Shown in pieces: positions 53,142-62,262 of a stretch of 64,000 nt of DNA. Below the pieces are notes generated by a model. That model searched no databases. It had not been told where the DNA came from and saw only the letters and a list, made by a program, of their open reading frames with translations. The stretch comes from Bin55 sp965205545 (GTDB lineage Bacteria; Pseudomonadota; Gammaproteobacteria; Pseudomonadales; Azotimanducaceae), in contig OZ242170.1 of NCBI GenBank assembly GCA_965205545.1, positions 1,240,001 to 1,304,000 of the forward strand. Direction: 5' to 3'. The first letter of the stretch is position 1. The number at the start of each line of letters is the position of its first letter. Position numbers and translations under genes: made by a program.

Positions 53142-56100
53142 CTGACTCCTCCGCATCTAGTTTGACCCCAGAAATGCGGTCGGGCGCACGAGGAACGCTG
53201 ATAACGTTCTTTGCCAACAATCCTGTGGCTGCAAACCTGCTAATGGTTGTGATGCTGCTTGGAGGATTTTTGGCGGCACGAGGACTAACAACGCAGGTAT
53301 TTCCTGATATCGATCCGGGAATCATCACAGTCGCTGTCCCATACCCCGGTGCCACGCCTTCAGAAGTTGAGGAGAGCATCACAAGGCGGGTCGATGAAGC
53401 CGTTCGCGGAATCGACGGAATTGATCGAGTTGTTTCGAAAGCATCTGAAGGATATGGCCGAATAACGGTGGAGCTAAAGGATTTCGTCGACTCTGGCGAA
53501 ATCAAGGACGACATCCAATCGGCCGTCGATGCCCTCGCAGACTTTCCTCCACTGGATGCTGAGGAACCCGAGGTGGTGGTAGCCGAGACTTTGCAAGACG
53601 TGATGACACTTGCAGTGAGGTCTGGTGGCGACGAATTCCACCTTGACAATGCCGCAAGGGATCTTGAGCAAGAATTGCTGAAGCTACCTCAAGTTTCGTT
53701 GGTCTCCATCGAAGGCCAAAGGGGATACGAAATAACCATCGAGGTAAGCGAAGAGAAACTTAGGCAATATCAGACTTCCATAGAGGAAATTGCAAATGCC
53801 ATTGCAAGATCGTCACTCAATCTGTCCTCGGGAGAAATCCGCACAGACGGTGGTGATTTGCTGCTACGCACAGACCAAAAGCGAGAATCGGGAGAAGGTT
53901 TCGAGAACGTCGTGCTTCGCAGTCTACCAAGCGGCACAGTACTTCGCTTGGGCGACATTGCCACAATCAACGATGGATTCGTAGATGACGAACTGACAAA
54001 CGAAATCAACGGCGAACGTGCGGTATTCGTCCGAATCCAGGCTTCCAAAGATCAAAACGTGCTTGATGTTTCGAACGACTTGTACGAGTTTTTTGAGACC
54101 TACGAACCAGCACCAGGAATAACAGTGTCGGTATGGGAGGATGCAAGCTCCATCTTGTCAAGTCGTCTGAGCTTGCTGCTACGCAATGGGACACTAGGGT
54201 TCGCTCTCGTATTCCTCTTTCTAGTTCTCATGTTGGATTTGAGGCTTGCATTTTGGGTCGCTATGGGAGTACCAATCTCCTTCCTAGGAGGTTTCCTGTT
54301 TTTCGACTTTTTCGGCGTCAACATCAATATGGTGTCTCTCTTCGCGCTAATCGTTGTGCTGGGCATCGTTGTTGACGACGCCATAGTGATTGGCGAGAAC
54401 ATCGGTAGCGAACAGCAAAAGGGATTACTGGGCAGCGCTGCTGCCGTGGCGGGAGTTAGGGGAGTGTTTTCTCCGGTATTCGTAGGGGTGGTGACCACCA
54501 TGGTCGCGTTCGCACCTCTCCTGTTTGTTACCGGCACTATGGGGCAGATTTTGGGGGTTGTACCAGTTGTCGTTATTGCGGTGCTTGCGATGTCCCTCGT
54601 CGAAGTCTTTTTCATTCTTCCGGCCCACCTATCACACGAAGAACGTTGGAGCCGTTGGCCACTGGACAAGCTACAGTCGTTCGTGGCGACCAAATTGCAG
54701 TGGTTTAGAGACAACATCGTTAGCATGGCCGTCAAGTATGCAGTTCGACATCGCTACTTGACTGTAGTCTACGGTCTGGGAATGCTTGCGCTTGCTTTTT
54801 TGTTTGTGTCTAACGGGGCAGTGCGCGTTGAGTTCTTTCCTCAGGTTGAATCCGACAGCATCACTGTCGAGGTGAATTTTCCAGTTGGCACCCCGTTTGA
54901 AGTCACTCGCAAAGCCGCCCTAGACATTCAAGATGTGGTCATTGCCGTGAACCAAGAGTTCAACGGAACGGCAATTGCTTCCTATAGTGTTACTGCAGGG
55001 GGCCGAACCGTCGACACAAGCGGACCTGCAGACGATGGGCCGCAATCGATGCGAATTGCTCGCAATTTGGCGACCATTGGAATTCAGCTTCACGAAGAGC
55101 CATTGCGCACAGTGTCTGCGAATGAGTTGGAGAGAATAATTCGAGTGCGGGTCGGAGACATTCCAAATGCCGAGTCCGTCAACTATTCGTCCAACCTGAT
55201 ATCTGAGTCGTCGGTGCTCGAATATGAACTCGTGCACGATGATGATGCACGTCTAAAGCAAGCTGTTGAATGGATGCGGGAGCGATTCAAAGAACAGCCA
55301 ATGCTGACGGAGCTGAGGGACACTTTGAGTGATGGCAAACGGCAGTTTGATATTGAACTAACGCCTGAAGGAGAAGCGGCGGGGCTCTCCCAAGCCATGG
55401 TCGCGAGACAGTTGCGACAGAACTTTTTCGGCGAGGAAGTCCAGAGAATTCAGAGAGGCCGCGACGAGATTAAAGTGATGGTGCGCTATCCATCCGACCA
55501 GAGGCGCAGCACAAGTGACTTGTTCAATACCAGAATACGCACAAATGACGGAATCGAACTGCCACTATCAACGGTTGCCAATGTAAGCGAGACTCGCAGC
55601 TTTTCAGCGATCGACCGAGTCGATGGTTATCGAGTTATCACCATTTCAGCTGAAGTTGACAAGGAGTTCATGTCAACCGGAGCAGCGGCACAGCTCATTC
55701 AGCGTGAAATCATTCCCGACGCTCTTTCACGGTTTCCAGAGTTACGAATCAGCCAAGCCGGTTTCGGCCGTGAACAAGCGCGCGACCTCGCGTCGCTTCA
55801 GTATCTAGCCACTATCGCCATCGTCGTAATTTTCGCGCTTCTGGCAGCTCAAATGCGGAGCTACTCCATGCCTTTCGTCATATTGGCCGGCATTCCATTC
55901 GGTGCGGCAGGCGCCGTGATTGGTCACTTTGTACTCGGCTACGATTTGTCGATGGTCTCCATGTTTGGCATGGTGGCGCTAAGCGGCGTTGTGGTAAACG
56001 ACAGTCTCGTGCTTGTGGATCGCTACCGACGACTGAAGAATGAACGACCCGAGCTTTCCGTTCAGGAAGCCATCGTGGAAGCAGCTCGACTTCGCTTTCG

Positions 56101-56332
56101 CGCGATATTCCTTACGACCGCAACCACTGCGCTTGGCCTGACACCAATGCTTTTCGAGACAAGCCTGCAAGCACAATTCCTGATCCCCATGGCGGTTTCG
56201 CTTGCCACCGGGATCGTGTTTGCAAGTGTTGTGATCGTGTTCCTTGTTCCCTCGCTAGTGGTCATAAGAAGCGACATTCTCCGGCTTCTCCGCGTTCGCG
56301 AGTCTCGCGACCCCATCACGACTGAGACCTAG
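53138..56332 (+). CDS. RND efflux permease (HAE-1 family, second system)
   Basis: A 1064-residue pump. FFANNPVAANLLMVVMLLGGF starts TM1. GIVVDDAIVIGENI contains the TM4 aspartates and VVNDSLVLVDRYRRLK the TM10/11 motif. PFGAAGAVIGHFVLGYDLSM and the final AFIT-like ...VPSLVVI segment complete the fold. Compared with the pump at 35164 it lacks the long disordered N-terminus and is only moderately similar. Overlaps its adaptor. No outer-membrane channel is encoded here; a shared TolC is expected. Confidence 0.93.
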   Translation: MTDSSASSLTPEMRSGARGTLITFFANNPVAANLLMVVMLLGGFLAARGLTTQVFPDIDPGIITVAVPYPGATPSEVEESITRRVDEAVRGIDGIDRVVSKASEGYGRITVELKDFVDSGEIKDDIQSAVDALADFPPLDAEEPEVVVAETLQDVMTLAVRSGGDEFHLDNAARDLEQELLKLPQVSLVSIEGQRGYEITIEVSEEKLRQYQTSIEEIANAIARSSLNLSSGEIRTDGGDLLLRTDQKRESGEGFENVVLRSLPSGTVLRLGDIATINDGFVDDELTNEINGERAVFVRIQASKDQNVLDVSNDLYEFFETYEPAPGITVSVWEDASSILSSRLSLLLRNGTLGFALVFLFLVLMLDLRLAFWVAMGVPISFLGGFLFFDFFGVNINMVSLFALIVVLGIVVDDAIVIGENIGSEQQKGLLGSAAAVAGVRGVFSPVFVGVVTTMVAFAPLLFVTGTMGQILGVVPVVVIAVLAMSLVEVFFILPAHLSHEERWSRWPLDKLQSFVATKLQWFRDNIVSMAVKYAVRHRYLTVVYGLGMLALAFLFVSNGAVRVEFFPQVESDSITVEVNFPVGTPFEVTRKAALDIQDVVIAVNQEFNGTAIASYSVTAGGRTVDTSGPADDGPQSMRIARNLATIGIQLHEEPLRTVSANELERIIRVRVGDIPNAESVNYSSNLISESSVLEYELVHDDDARLKQAVEWMRERFKEQPMLTELRDTLSDGKRQFDIELTPEGEAAGLSQAMVARQLRQNFFGEEVQRIQRGRDEIKVMVRYPSDQRRSTSDLFNTRIRTNDGIELPLSTVANVSETRSFSAIDRVDGYRVITISAEVDKEFMSTGAAAQLIQREIIPDALSRFPELRISQAGFGREQARDLASLQYLATIAIVVIFALLAAQMRSYSMPFVILAGIPFGAAGAVIGHFVLGYDLSMVSMFGMVALSGVVVNDSLVLVDRYRRLKNERPELSVQEAIVEAARLRFRAIFLTTATTALGLTPMLFETSLQAQFLIPMAVSLATGIVFASVVIVFLVPSLVVIRSDILRLLRVRESRDPITTET

Positions 56333-56390
56333 TTCGCTGCGAGTGTGATCGGGCTAGTCGCACAAACTGTATTGACGCACCGACACGAAC

Positions 56391-57476
56391 ATGGATAGCA
56401 AAGGGAAAGTCGGTTGGATCGACCAAGCCTTGCAACTACCTATCCGATTTGCACAAGTTCGCGAAGATCCTACACTGGATATGAACGTAACTCGGAGAGC
56501 AGCGGGTACTGGCAAAGTCCTTTTAATCGCTTCGGGAGGCTGCACTGCATGCGCGTTGACCACCATGCCAGAAGTACGCGAATTAGTCCTTGTCGATCCA
56601 AACCAAGCACAGATAGATTTGACAAAAATCAAGCTGCAATTGCTGAGACGCTGCGACATGGTTGAACGCATGCAAATATTGGGTCACGCACAAATGGATG
56701 TCGCTGAGCGACTGCGACAATGCGAGCAGCTAATCGAGTCGGGAGATATAAGCGCGCTTGGTCCGCCAGAGACTGTTACACAGCGGGGATTGGACTTCGC
56801 AGGACGCTACGAAGCCGTATTTCGTGAAATTTCCGACCGAATGGAGGTAGTTGGCGACGACCTGTCTGAACTTCTTGGGCTCGCTAATGTGGAGCAGCAG
56901 AAAAAAACACTCAGTGAAATGCCCAGGGTGGGCGAAGCACTGTTCGAGGCCATTCATGAAGCGATGGATTTGGCGAACTTAGTGACGCTATTCGGCGAGG
57001 AAGCTACACGCAATGAAGTTCAGACTTTTGCAACGCACTTCTTCGAGAGAACCATCTGGGCGATCGAGCATCTTCCTGCAAAATCCAATACTTACCTCTG
57101 GCAGTTTCTCAAAAGCGTCTGCCCCCCACATCATTCGGTGCCTTGGATTAGCATGGGTCCACCAGAGACCTTCCCTAGCATTCAGTCGCATGTCTGTTCA
57201 ATTGAAGACTTCTTACAGAACAGCGACGGTTATTTCGATTACATTCATCTCTCCAATGTTCTGGATTGGCTTTCGACTGAAGATGCTGGCAACCTGCTTC
57301 AACTAACGTGGGATCGTCTCGTTCATGGTGGGTACACATTGATAAGACAGCTGAATTCCAATTTGGACATTCCAAGCCTGGCTGACTCCTTCACGTGGCT
57401 AACTGAAGACGCAGAGGCACTACACCGAATTGACCGCAGTTTTTTCTACCGCAAGGTGCACCTCGCTCGAAAGTGA
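56391..57476 (+). CDS. BtaA-like (DUF3419) 3-amino-3-carboxypropyl transferase
   Basis: A 361-residue SAM-dependent enzyme of the DUF3419/BtaA family. FAQVREDP (20-27), LLIASGGC (44-51) and LVDPNQAQIDLTKIK (67-81) match the BtaA SAM site (YSQ-REDP, SGGCNAL, DxNPAQ). BtaA moves the 3-amino-3-carboxypropyl group of SAM to diacylglycerol in betaine lipid synthesis; other members use other acceptors. No BtaB-type N-methyltransferase is adjacent, so a lipid product is not assured. The GTG of the next gene overlaps its stop. The start ATG 56391 has a weak ribosome site but lies just before the conserved motif. Confidence 0.82.
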   Translation: MDSKGKVGWIDQALQLPIRFAQVREDPTLDMNVTRRAAGTGKVLLIASGGCTACALTTMPEVRELVLVDPNQAQIDLTKIKLQLLRRCDMVERMQILGHAQMDVAERLRQCEQLIESGDISALGPPETVTQRGLDFAGRYEAVFREISDRMEVVGDDLSELLGLANVEQQKKTLSEMPRVGEALFEAIHEAMDLANLVTLFGEEATRNEVQTFATHFFERTIWAIEHLPAKSNTYLWQFLKSVCPPHHSVPWISMGPPETFPSIQSHVCSIEDFLQNSDGYFDYIHLSNVLDWLSTEDAGNLLQLTWDRLVHGGYTLIRQLNSNLDIPSLADSFTWLTEDAEALHRIDRSFFYRKVHLARK

Positions 57477-58444
57477 AAGTGTCAACACACGTTTGGGCAC
57501 GGGTGCCCCAGGGCTTCTGCAACAAACTGCGTGAATTCGAGAGACAGTTTGACTACCCATTGAACGCACACCAACGGTTCCGAATTGAGCATTCGTTGGA
57601 CTACACCAAGTTTTTTGCCGCAATGGGCGAAGCAGCGACGATTGTGGTGGAACGAAAGGGCAGCATACTAGGCGTCCTAAGTGCGACGATTCGCACTCTG
57701 GAACTTGAACGGGGAAAGTCGGAGAGCTGGCTCTATATTGGTGATGTCAAAATCAGTCCAATTCACCGTGGGAAACGCGTGCTGCACCTCTTGTTTGCAG
57801 CCACTAATACATGGGTTGGCGGAAGATGCAGCAAGGGCTACTCGGTAGTCATGGATGGAACGAACGTGACTCCCTCGATGTACACCGGTCGTATGGGAAT
57901 TCCTGCATTCCAGCCAGTGGCGGCCGTGAGTCTCTTGGCCTTTTCGACACGTGGCACAATCACCTCTACTGAACAAGCCACCAACGTAGAGGCGTCTCCA
58001 CAATCCAAACTTGATGCGGCCAATCGAGGATTGCAATCACGACGGCTGGAGTGTCCCCGTTGGATCCAAACGGATCCCAAACTCAGATCCGATATGGAAC
58101 CCAGTTGGCTATTCCATAAAGAGACAGGTTGTCTTGCTCTCCTAGAGGATACAAGGCAAGCCAAGAGACTCTACGACGATGCAGGGGAAGAAATCAGATT
58201 CGCACATCTGACGAATCATTGGTACAAAAACGTAGTCGACCTCCAACCGATAATCGACCTAGCGTGCAACAAATCGCACCTAGCGGGCAATGCCGAGTTG
58301 CTTGTCTGCATACCCCAAAAGGTGCAAGATGCAATGCTAAATCGTCTGCCAAGGATGCGGACTCCGCGAGTACTCAAGGCAACTGTATATGCAACGGAAA
58401 CAGTAACACCAGATACGTTGCCCATCTGGTCGTCCGAAATCTAG
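57473..58444 (+). CDS. GNAT-family acetyltransferase-like protein
   Basis: A 323-residue protein with an N-terminal GNAT domain. The CoA-binding motif A is GDVKISPIHRGKRVLHLLF (91-108), preceded by the beta-bulge strands GSILGVLSATIRTLE, and SVVMDGTNVTPSMYTGRMGI follows. The C-terminal ~150 residues are less typical and may be a second, degenerate GNAT domain. GTG start overlapping the BtaA-like stop. The substrate is unknown; position in the operon suggests acylation of the amine made or used by the BtaA-like enzyme. Confidence 0.7.
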   Translation: MKVSTHVWARVPQGFCNKLREFERQFDYPLNAHQRFRIEHSLDYTKFFAAMGEAATIVVERKGSILGVLSATIRTLELERGKSESWLYIGDVKISPIHRGKRVLHLLFAATNTWVGGRCSKGYSVVMDGTNVTPSMYTGRMGIPAFQPVAAVSLLAFSTRGTITSTEQATNVEASPQSKLDAANRGLQSRRLECPRWIQTDPKLRSDMEPSWLFHKETGCLALLEDTRQAKRLYDDAGEEIRFAHLTNHWYKNVVDLQPIIDLACNKSHLAGNAELLVCIPQKVQDAMLNRLPRMRTPRVLKATVYATETVTPDTLPIWSSEI

Positions 58445-58473
58445 AATCACGCTACAAACCTAGAGGTTTCAGA

Positions 58474-59172
58474 ATGTCTTCAGAGCTGCAAGTTATGGCA
58501 CAAGCCGACTCAATCAAAAAAGAGATTGGCATTGATACGAACACATACTTCACTTCACTAAAGGATGGAACAATGTCGCTTGACGCATTCCGACGGTCGC
58601 AGGAGCAGTTCTATTTCTGCGTCGCCTTCTTCTCGCGGCCCATGATGGCATTGGTCGGGAGAATATCCAACGCAAGCCGTAGACTCGAAATACTACGCAA
58701 TGTGGTCGAAGAACATGGAGAGTTTGAAGAAGCTGCGTTTCACCAACATACTTTTAAATCCTTCTTGCAGTCAATCGGCAGCGACATCCGAAATCTTGGC
58801 GATCAAGACAAGCAGTGGCCAGAAACCCGGGCGTTCAACAGTTCCCTAATAGGGGCGTGCCTCTTGGATGAATTGGAGGTTGGCATTGGCTGCATGGGAG
58901 TGATCGAGTACTGCTTCGCGACGATCTCAGACACGATCGCCCAGGGAGTGGTAGATAGAAACTGGGTTGAACCGAAGGACTTGAGGCACTATCGAATTCA
59001 CGCAAGTATCGACATTCGCCATGCACAGGACTTTTTTGAGCTAATTGAGGAGTCGTGGCTCGACCGTAACCGTCGGATGTGGGTAGATCAAGGTCTCCGG
59101 CTTGGCGTATACCTGTTTGATCGACTCTATACGAGTCTATATGAATCCTCCCAACGGCAAGAAGCCAAATAG
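58474..59172 (+). CDS. Haem-oxygenase-like diiron oxygenase (TenA/PqqC-related)
   Basis: A 232-residue helical protein of the haem-oxygenase-like diiron oxygenase (HDO) fold. The ATG at 58474 has GAGG upstream; the frame is open from 58129 but inside the previous gene. Likely ligands are E80 and H90 (NVVEEHGEFEEAAFHQH), E145 (MGVIEYC) and H176/D180/H183 (HASIDIRH), the same order and near-identical positions as in CADD-type HDOs. Members cleave or oxidise amino or fatty acids, e.g. BesC, UndA. It is 29 bp after the GNAT gene. Confidence 0.83.
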   Translation: MSSELQVMAQADSIKKEIGIDTNTYFTSLKDGTMSLDAFRRSQEQFYFCVAFFSRPMMALVGRISNASRRLEILRNVVEEHGEFEEAAFHQHTFKSFLQSIGSDIRNLGDQDKQWPETRAFNSSLIGACLLDELEVGIGCMGVIEYCFATISDTIAQGVVDRNWVEPKDLRHYRIHASIDIRHAQDFFELIEESWLDRNRRMWVDQGLRLGVYLFDRLYTSLYESSQRQEAK

Positions 59173-59218
59173 GATTCGGTGTCGAACGTCCTCGTTGATT
59201 CGAACAAAAAGAAATAGC

Positions 59219-59245
59219 AGCCTAGGGGCTTCCAAGCCGAAGGCT
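59219..59245. terminator. Possible terminator hairpin after the HDO gene
   Basis: AGCCT/AGGCT (59219-59223 with 59241-59245) surrounds an inner GGCT/AGCC helix with loop TCCA. Followed by AAAATTTG, a weak T-run. It lies 47 bases past the HDO stop, so may end the BtaA-like/GNAT/HDO transcript. Confidence 0.38.
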
Positions 59246-59282
59246 AAAATTTGATCTACAGACTAGGTGGGGCGGAACGGCC

Positions 59283-59873
59283 ATGCTACTAGAGGCGATG
59301 ACACGGGTATATCGGAGATTTTTGGATCTATTGCGCCCACTTGACGGACTTGGGCCTCTAGCACTTCGGATATTTCTAGCGCCGATCATGATTGAGGCGG
59401 GATGGAGAAAAATCGCCGGTTTTGAGGGTACGGTAACTTGGCTTGCTCGGATGGACGTGCCGCTGCCGGAAGTCATGGCCTTTCTCGCTGCCGCGGCGGA
59501 ATTTGGAGGCGGCATTTGCCTCATCTTCGGATTCTGCACTCGACTCGCAGCCATACCACTAATGGTCACGATGCTTGTGGCTGCATTTTTGGTTCATTGG
59601 GAAAACGGTTGGTTGGCAATATCGGATGCGAGTAGCATCTTCGCCAACGATCGTGTCATGGAAGCAGCGGAAAAGAAGGAAATCATTAAAGACATCGTGC
59701 GTGAACACGGAAACTACCGTTATTTGACGAGTTCTGGAGCTATTACAATCCTAAACAACGGCATCGAGTTCGCGATTACGTATTTCGTAATGCTCTTGGC
59801 TTTGCTTTTCACCGGGGGTGGGCGATACGTCAGTGTGGACTATTGGATTGCCCGTTGGCGAAATATAGTTTGA
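59283..59873 (+). CDS. DoxX family membrane protein
   Basis: A 196-residue protein with four membrane helices of the DoxX family: LALRIFLAPIMIEAGWRKIAGF, LAAAAEFGGGICLIFGFCTR, AAIPLMVTMLVAAFLVHWENGW and a last helix near ITYFVMLLALLFTGGG. An ~45-residue loop with Glu/Lys (VMEAAEKKEIIKDIVREHGN) separates helices 3 and 4, a feature of the longer DoxX group. Function is thought to concern quinone or redox homeostasis in the membrane. Starts 110 bp after the HDO gene and nine bases before the DUF1801 gene. Confidence 0.86.
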   Translation: MLLEAMTRVYRRFLDLLRPLDGLGPLALRIFLAPIMIEAGWRKIAGFEGTVTWLARMDVPLPEVMAFLAAAAEFGGGICLIFGFCTRLAAIPLMVTMLVAAFLVHWENGWLAISDASSIFANDRVMEAAEKKEIIKDIVREHGNYRYLTSSGAITILNNGIEFAITYFVMLLALLFTGGGRYVSVDYWIARWRNIV

Positions 59874-59882
59874 GAGACATTC

Positions 59883-60308
59883 ATGGCAGAAAACAAAACT
59901 AAACCCACCAACGCAAGCGTTTCAGACTTTCTCGCCTCTGTCGACACTGAGCAGAAACGCAAAGATACTCAGACGATAGTCGACATGATGCATGAAATCA
60001 CTGGCTGTCCAGCAACTATGTGGGGCGATAGCATCATTGGATTTGGCTCTTATTTGTACAAGTATCGAAGTGGCCGTACTGGAGAATGGTCTGTTGTCGG
60101 CGTGTCGCCTCGCAAGCGAAACATTACGGTGTACATCATGCCGGGATTTGGCCAAATGCAAGATTTGCTAGCCGCACTAGGCAAACACAAGACTTCGATG
60201 TCGTGCCTCTACATCAACAAGCTTGCCGATATCGACACTCAGGTACTCCGTGAAATCATCGCTCGTTCCGTCGATTACATGAAGGAAAACTACGAGATCA
60301 CGAGTTAA
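59883..60308 (+). CDS. DUF1801 family protein
   Basis: A 141-residue soluble protein of the DUF1801/YdhG superfamily. VSDFLASVDTEQKRKDTQTIVDMMHEITG, MWGDSIIGFGSYLYKY and KHKTSMSCLYINKLADIDTQVLREIIARS form the recognised pattern. These small proteins are related to iron chaperone frataxin-like folds; a molecular function is not established. It follows DoxX by nine bases and is convergent with ychF. Confidence 0.88.
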   Translation: MAENKTKPTNASVSDFLASVDTEQKRKDTQTIVDMMHEITGCPATMWGDSIIGFGSYLYKYRSGRTGEWSVVGVSPRKRNITVYIMPGFGQMQDLLAALGKHKTSMSCLYINKLADIDTQVLREIIARSVDYMKENYEITS

Positions 60309-60355
60309 TCGCGAGGACGCTCGGTTTAGTCCGTCCAATTCTGAGATGCACTGGT

Positions 60356-61447
60356 TCAGACGTTGAATCGAAAATAGATGACGTCGCCGCTTTGGACTAA
60401 GTAGTCGCGTCCCTCAACACGCCACTTGCCAGCTGACTTTGCGCCCTGCTCGCCCCCGTGTTGTATGAAATCCTCAAAAGCGATGACTTCTGCACGGATA
60501 AAACCGCGCTCTATATCGGAGTGAATTCTCCCAGCAGCCTGTGGTGCTAGGGTCCCTCTTGGTATGGCCCATGACCGAAGCTCGTTTACGTTCATCGTGA
60601 AGAAGTCGTGAAGTCCCAGGAGTCTGTAGCCTGCCGAAATGAGTCGCTCCAAGCCCGATTCGTCAAACCCAAGCTCGCCTAGAAACTCGCGACGGTCCTC
60701 CTCATCAAGAGTTGCAAGCTCCGATTCAATTTCCCCGAAAAACTCTACACACTCCGCTCCCTCGCTAGCCGCTATTCGCCTTACAGCGTCCAAGTGCTCA
60801 GAAGATCCTGGATCATCATCCGCCACATTAGCCACATAAAGGACAGGCTTGGCAGTCAGAAACTGCCATGACTTCAGCAACTCTATCTCCTCGATCGATG
60901 CATCGATACTTCGAATCGGCAAACTACGGGAAAGGTGTTCGACCAGTGAGTTCAAGAACTTGGCTTCATTTCTCGCCACTCGGTCGCCAGTCATCGCTGC
61001 TTTTGAGAGTTTCGCAAGCATGCGTTCGGCGACCTCAAGATCCGCAAGAGCCAACTCTGCATTGATCAACTCAATATCTCTAACGGGCGCAACGGAACCA
61101 TCAACGTGCACAACGTTTTCGTCGCTAAAACACCTTACGACATGTGCGAGTGCATCCATTTCACGGATGTGGGTCAAGAATTGATTGCCCAAGCCTTCAC
61201 CTTTCGATGCTCCCTTAATGAGTCCCGCAATATCGACGAATGTCATCGTCGAAGGAATCACTTTGGGTGGCTTGACAATCTTTGCAATTGCATCCAATCG
61301 CTTGTCTGGAATGGCTACCGTTCCGGTGTTGCAGTCCAACGTGCAGAAAGGGAAATTCTCTGCATCGACCTGCGCATCGGTAAGTGCATTGAACAGCGTC
61401 GACTTTCCGACGTTTGGCAATCCCGTAATGCCACAGGCGAATCCCAT
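60356..61447 (-). CDS. ychF: Redox-regulated ATPase YchF (OLA1 family)
   Basis: A 363-residue P-loop protein of the Obg family. G1 GLPNVGKSTLFNAL, G3 FVDIAGLIKGASKGEGLGNQFL and the NVADDD segment in place of the GTPase NKxD motif are those of YchF, which prefers ATP. The C-terminal TGS-like domain ends in DVIYFRFNV. ATG 61447 gives MGFACGI; the frame is open 30 bases upstream but has no support. Ribosome-associated; standard position downstream of pth. Confidence 0.96.
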   Translation of the reverse strand: MGFACGITGLPNVGKSTLFNALTDAQVDAENFPFCTLDCNTGTVAIPDKRLDAIAKIVKPPKVIPSTMTFVDIAGLIKGASKGEGLGNQFLTHIREMDALAHVVRCFSDENVVHVDGSVAPVRDIELINAELALADLEVAERMLAKLSKAAMTGDRVARNEAKFLNSLVEHLSRSLPIRSIDASIEEIELLKSWQFLTAKPVLYVANVADDDPGSSEHLDAVRRIAASEGAECVEFFGEIESELATLDEEDRREFLGELGFDESGLERLISAGYRLLGLHDFFTMNVNELRSWAIPRGTLAPQAAGRIHSDIERGFIRAEVIAFEDFIQHGGEQGAKSAGKWRVEGRDYLVQSGDVIYFRFNV

Positions 61448-61506
61448 ACTGTTACACACCTGCAACGAAGCGATCAATCAAACTGTACAGTGGCGAGACT
61501 CCAGCT

Positions 61507-62262
61507 CTACTGAGGCGTATGCAACAACCACATCGCTCGCTGCCAATTTCCCATTAACATGCATTGCAGTATGTCGTCGCTTAGTTCGCTGCTCGATTCT
61601 GCGATCTCGCGTTCCTCGCTGGGCATATTGGCGCCTGTCAGGTAATTGTGCATTTCAGCCCCATCTCCCGGGTGTCCCACTCCAATGCGAAGCCTAGCGA
61701 ATTCCCTGTCACCAGCGAAGCCTTCAAACAGGCTTCCTATGCCGTTGTGACCGTTATGGCCTCCTCCTAGTTTGAGCTTGCTGGTCCCCACAGGAAACGC
61801 AACTTCGTCGTATGCGACGAGAACTCGCGCCGTGGGAATCTTGAAGTAGCGCACAACCGAACCGACAGAGTTTCCTGAGCGATTCATAAAGGTCGTGGGA
61901 ATCAGAATCCTGACGTCGTGCCCAAGAATGGAGCCGCGTCCGAGGAATCCCTGGAACCGCGTCTCTTGCCGCAAGACAATCGAAAATTTGTCTGCTAGGT
62001 TTCGTGCCCAGCGTTCACCGACATTGTGCCGTGTGTGTTCGTATTTGGGACCAGGATTTCCAAGACCTACTATCAGCTCGAGCGTCGAAGCGTCAGAACC
62101 AGTGTCGTCGTTATCGGTCTTGTTCTGTGTTCCAGTTTGGAACCAGTTTTGAGCGTTCGCAATGAGGTCCTTGAGCCTGACCAGCGACCTAATCCTCGTC
62201 GTCGGAAGGTTCTTCTTCGGGAGACTCCTCGGTTGGCTCCTCGAGTTCCTCTTCCTGTTCAA
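61507..62262 (-). CDS. pth: Peptidyl-tRNA hydrolase
   Basis: Recycles peptidyl-tRNA released from ribosomes. The core begins at LELIVGLGNPGPKYEHTRHN, with the catalytic His79 in this longest frame (His20 in E. coli). Conserved DEVAFPVGTSKLKLGGGHNGHNG and FARLRIGVGHPGDG follow. The N-terminus is odd: no ATG or GTG exists in frame ahead of the core. The only standard initiator is TTG 62262, inside rplY, giving a ~60-residue basic and acidic extension. An ATT at 62163 follows AAGGA by four bases just after the rplY stop and is a plausible rare start. Otherwise full length. Confidence 0.92.
   Translation of the reverse strand: MNRKRNSRSQPRSLPKKNLPTTRIRSLVRLKDLIANAQNWFQTGTQNKTDNDDTGSDASTLELIVGLGNPGPKYEHTRHNVGERWARNLADKFSIVLRQETRFQGFLGRGSILGHDVRILIPTTFMNRSGNSVGSVVRYFKIPTARVLVAYDEVAFPVGTSKLKLGGGHNGHNGIGSLFEGFAGDREFARLRIGVGHPGDGAEMHNYLTGANMPSEEREIAESSSELSDDILQCMLMGNWQRAMWLLHTPQ

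Noticed and set aside
58129..58473. N-terminal extension of the HDO gene inside the GNAT gene
   Set aside because: It would overlap the GNAT coding sequence and encodes unrelated low-complexity residues; ATG 58474 with GAGG is better.
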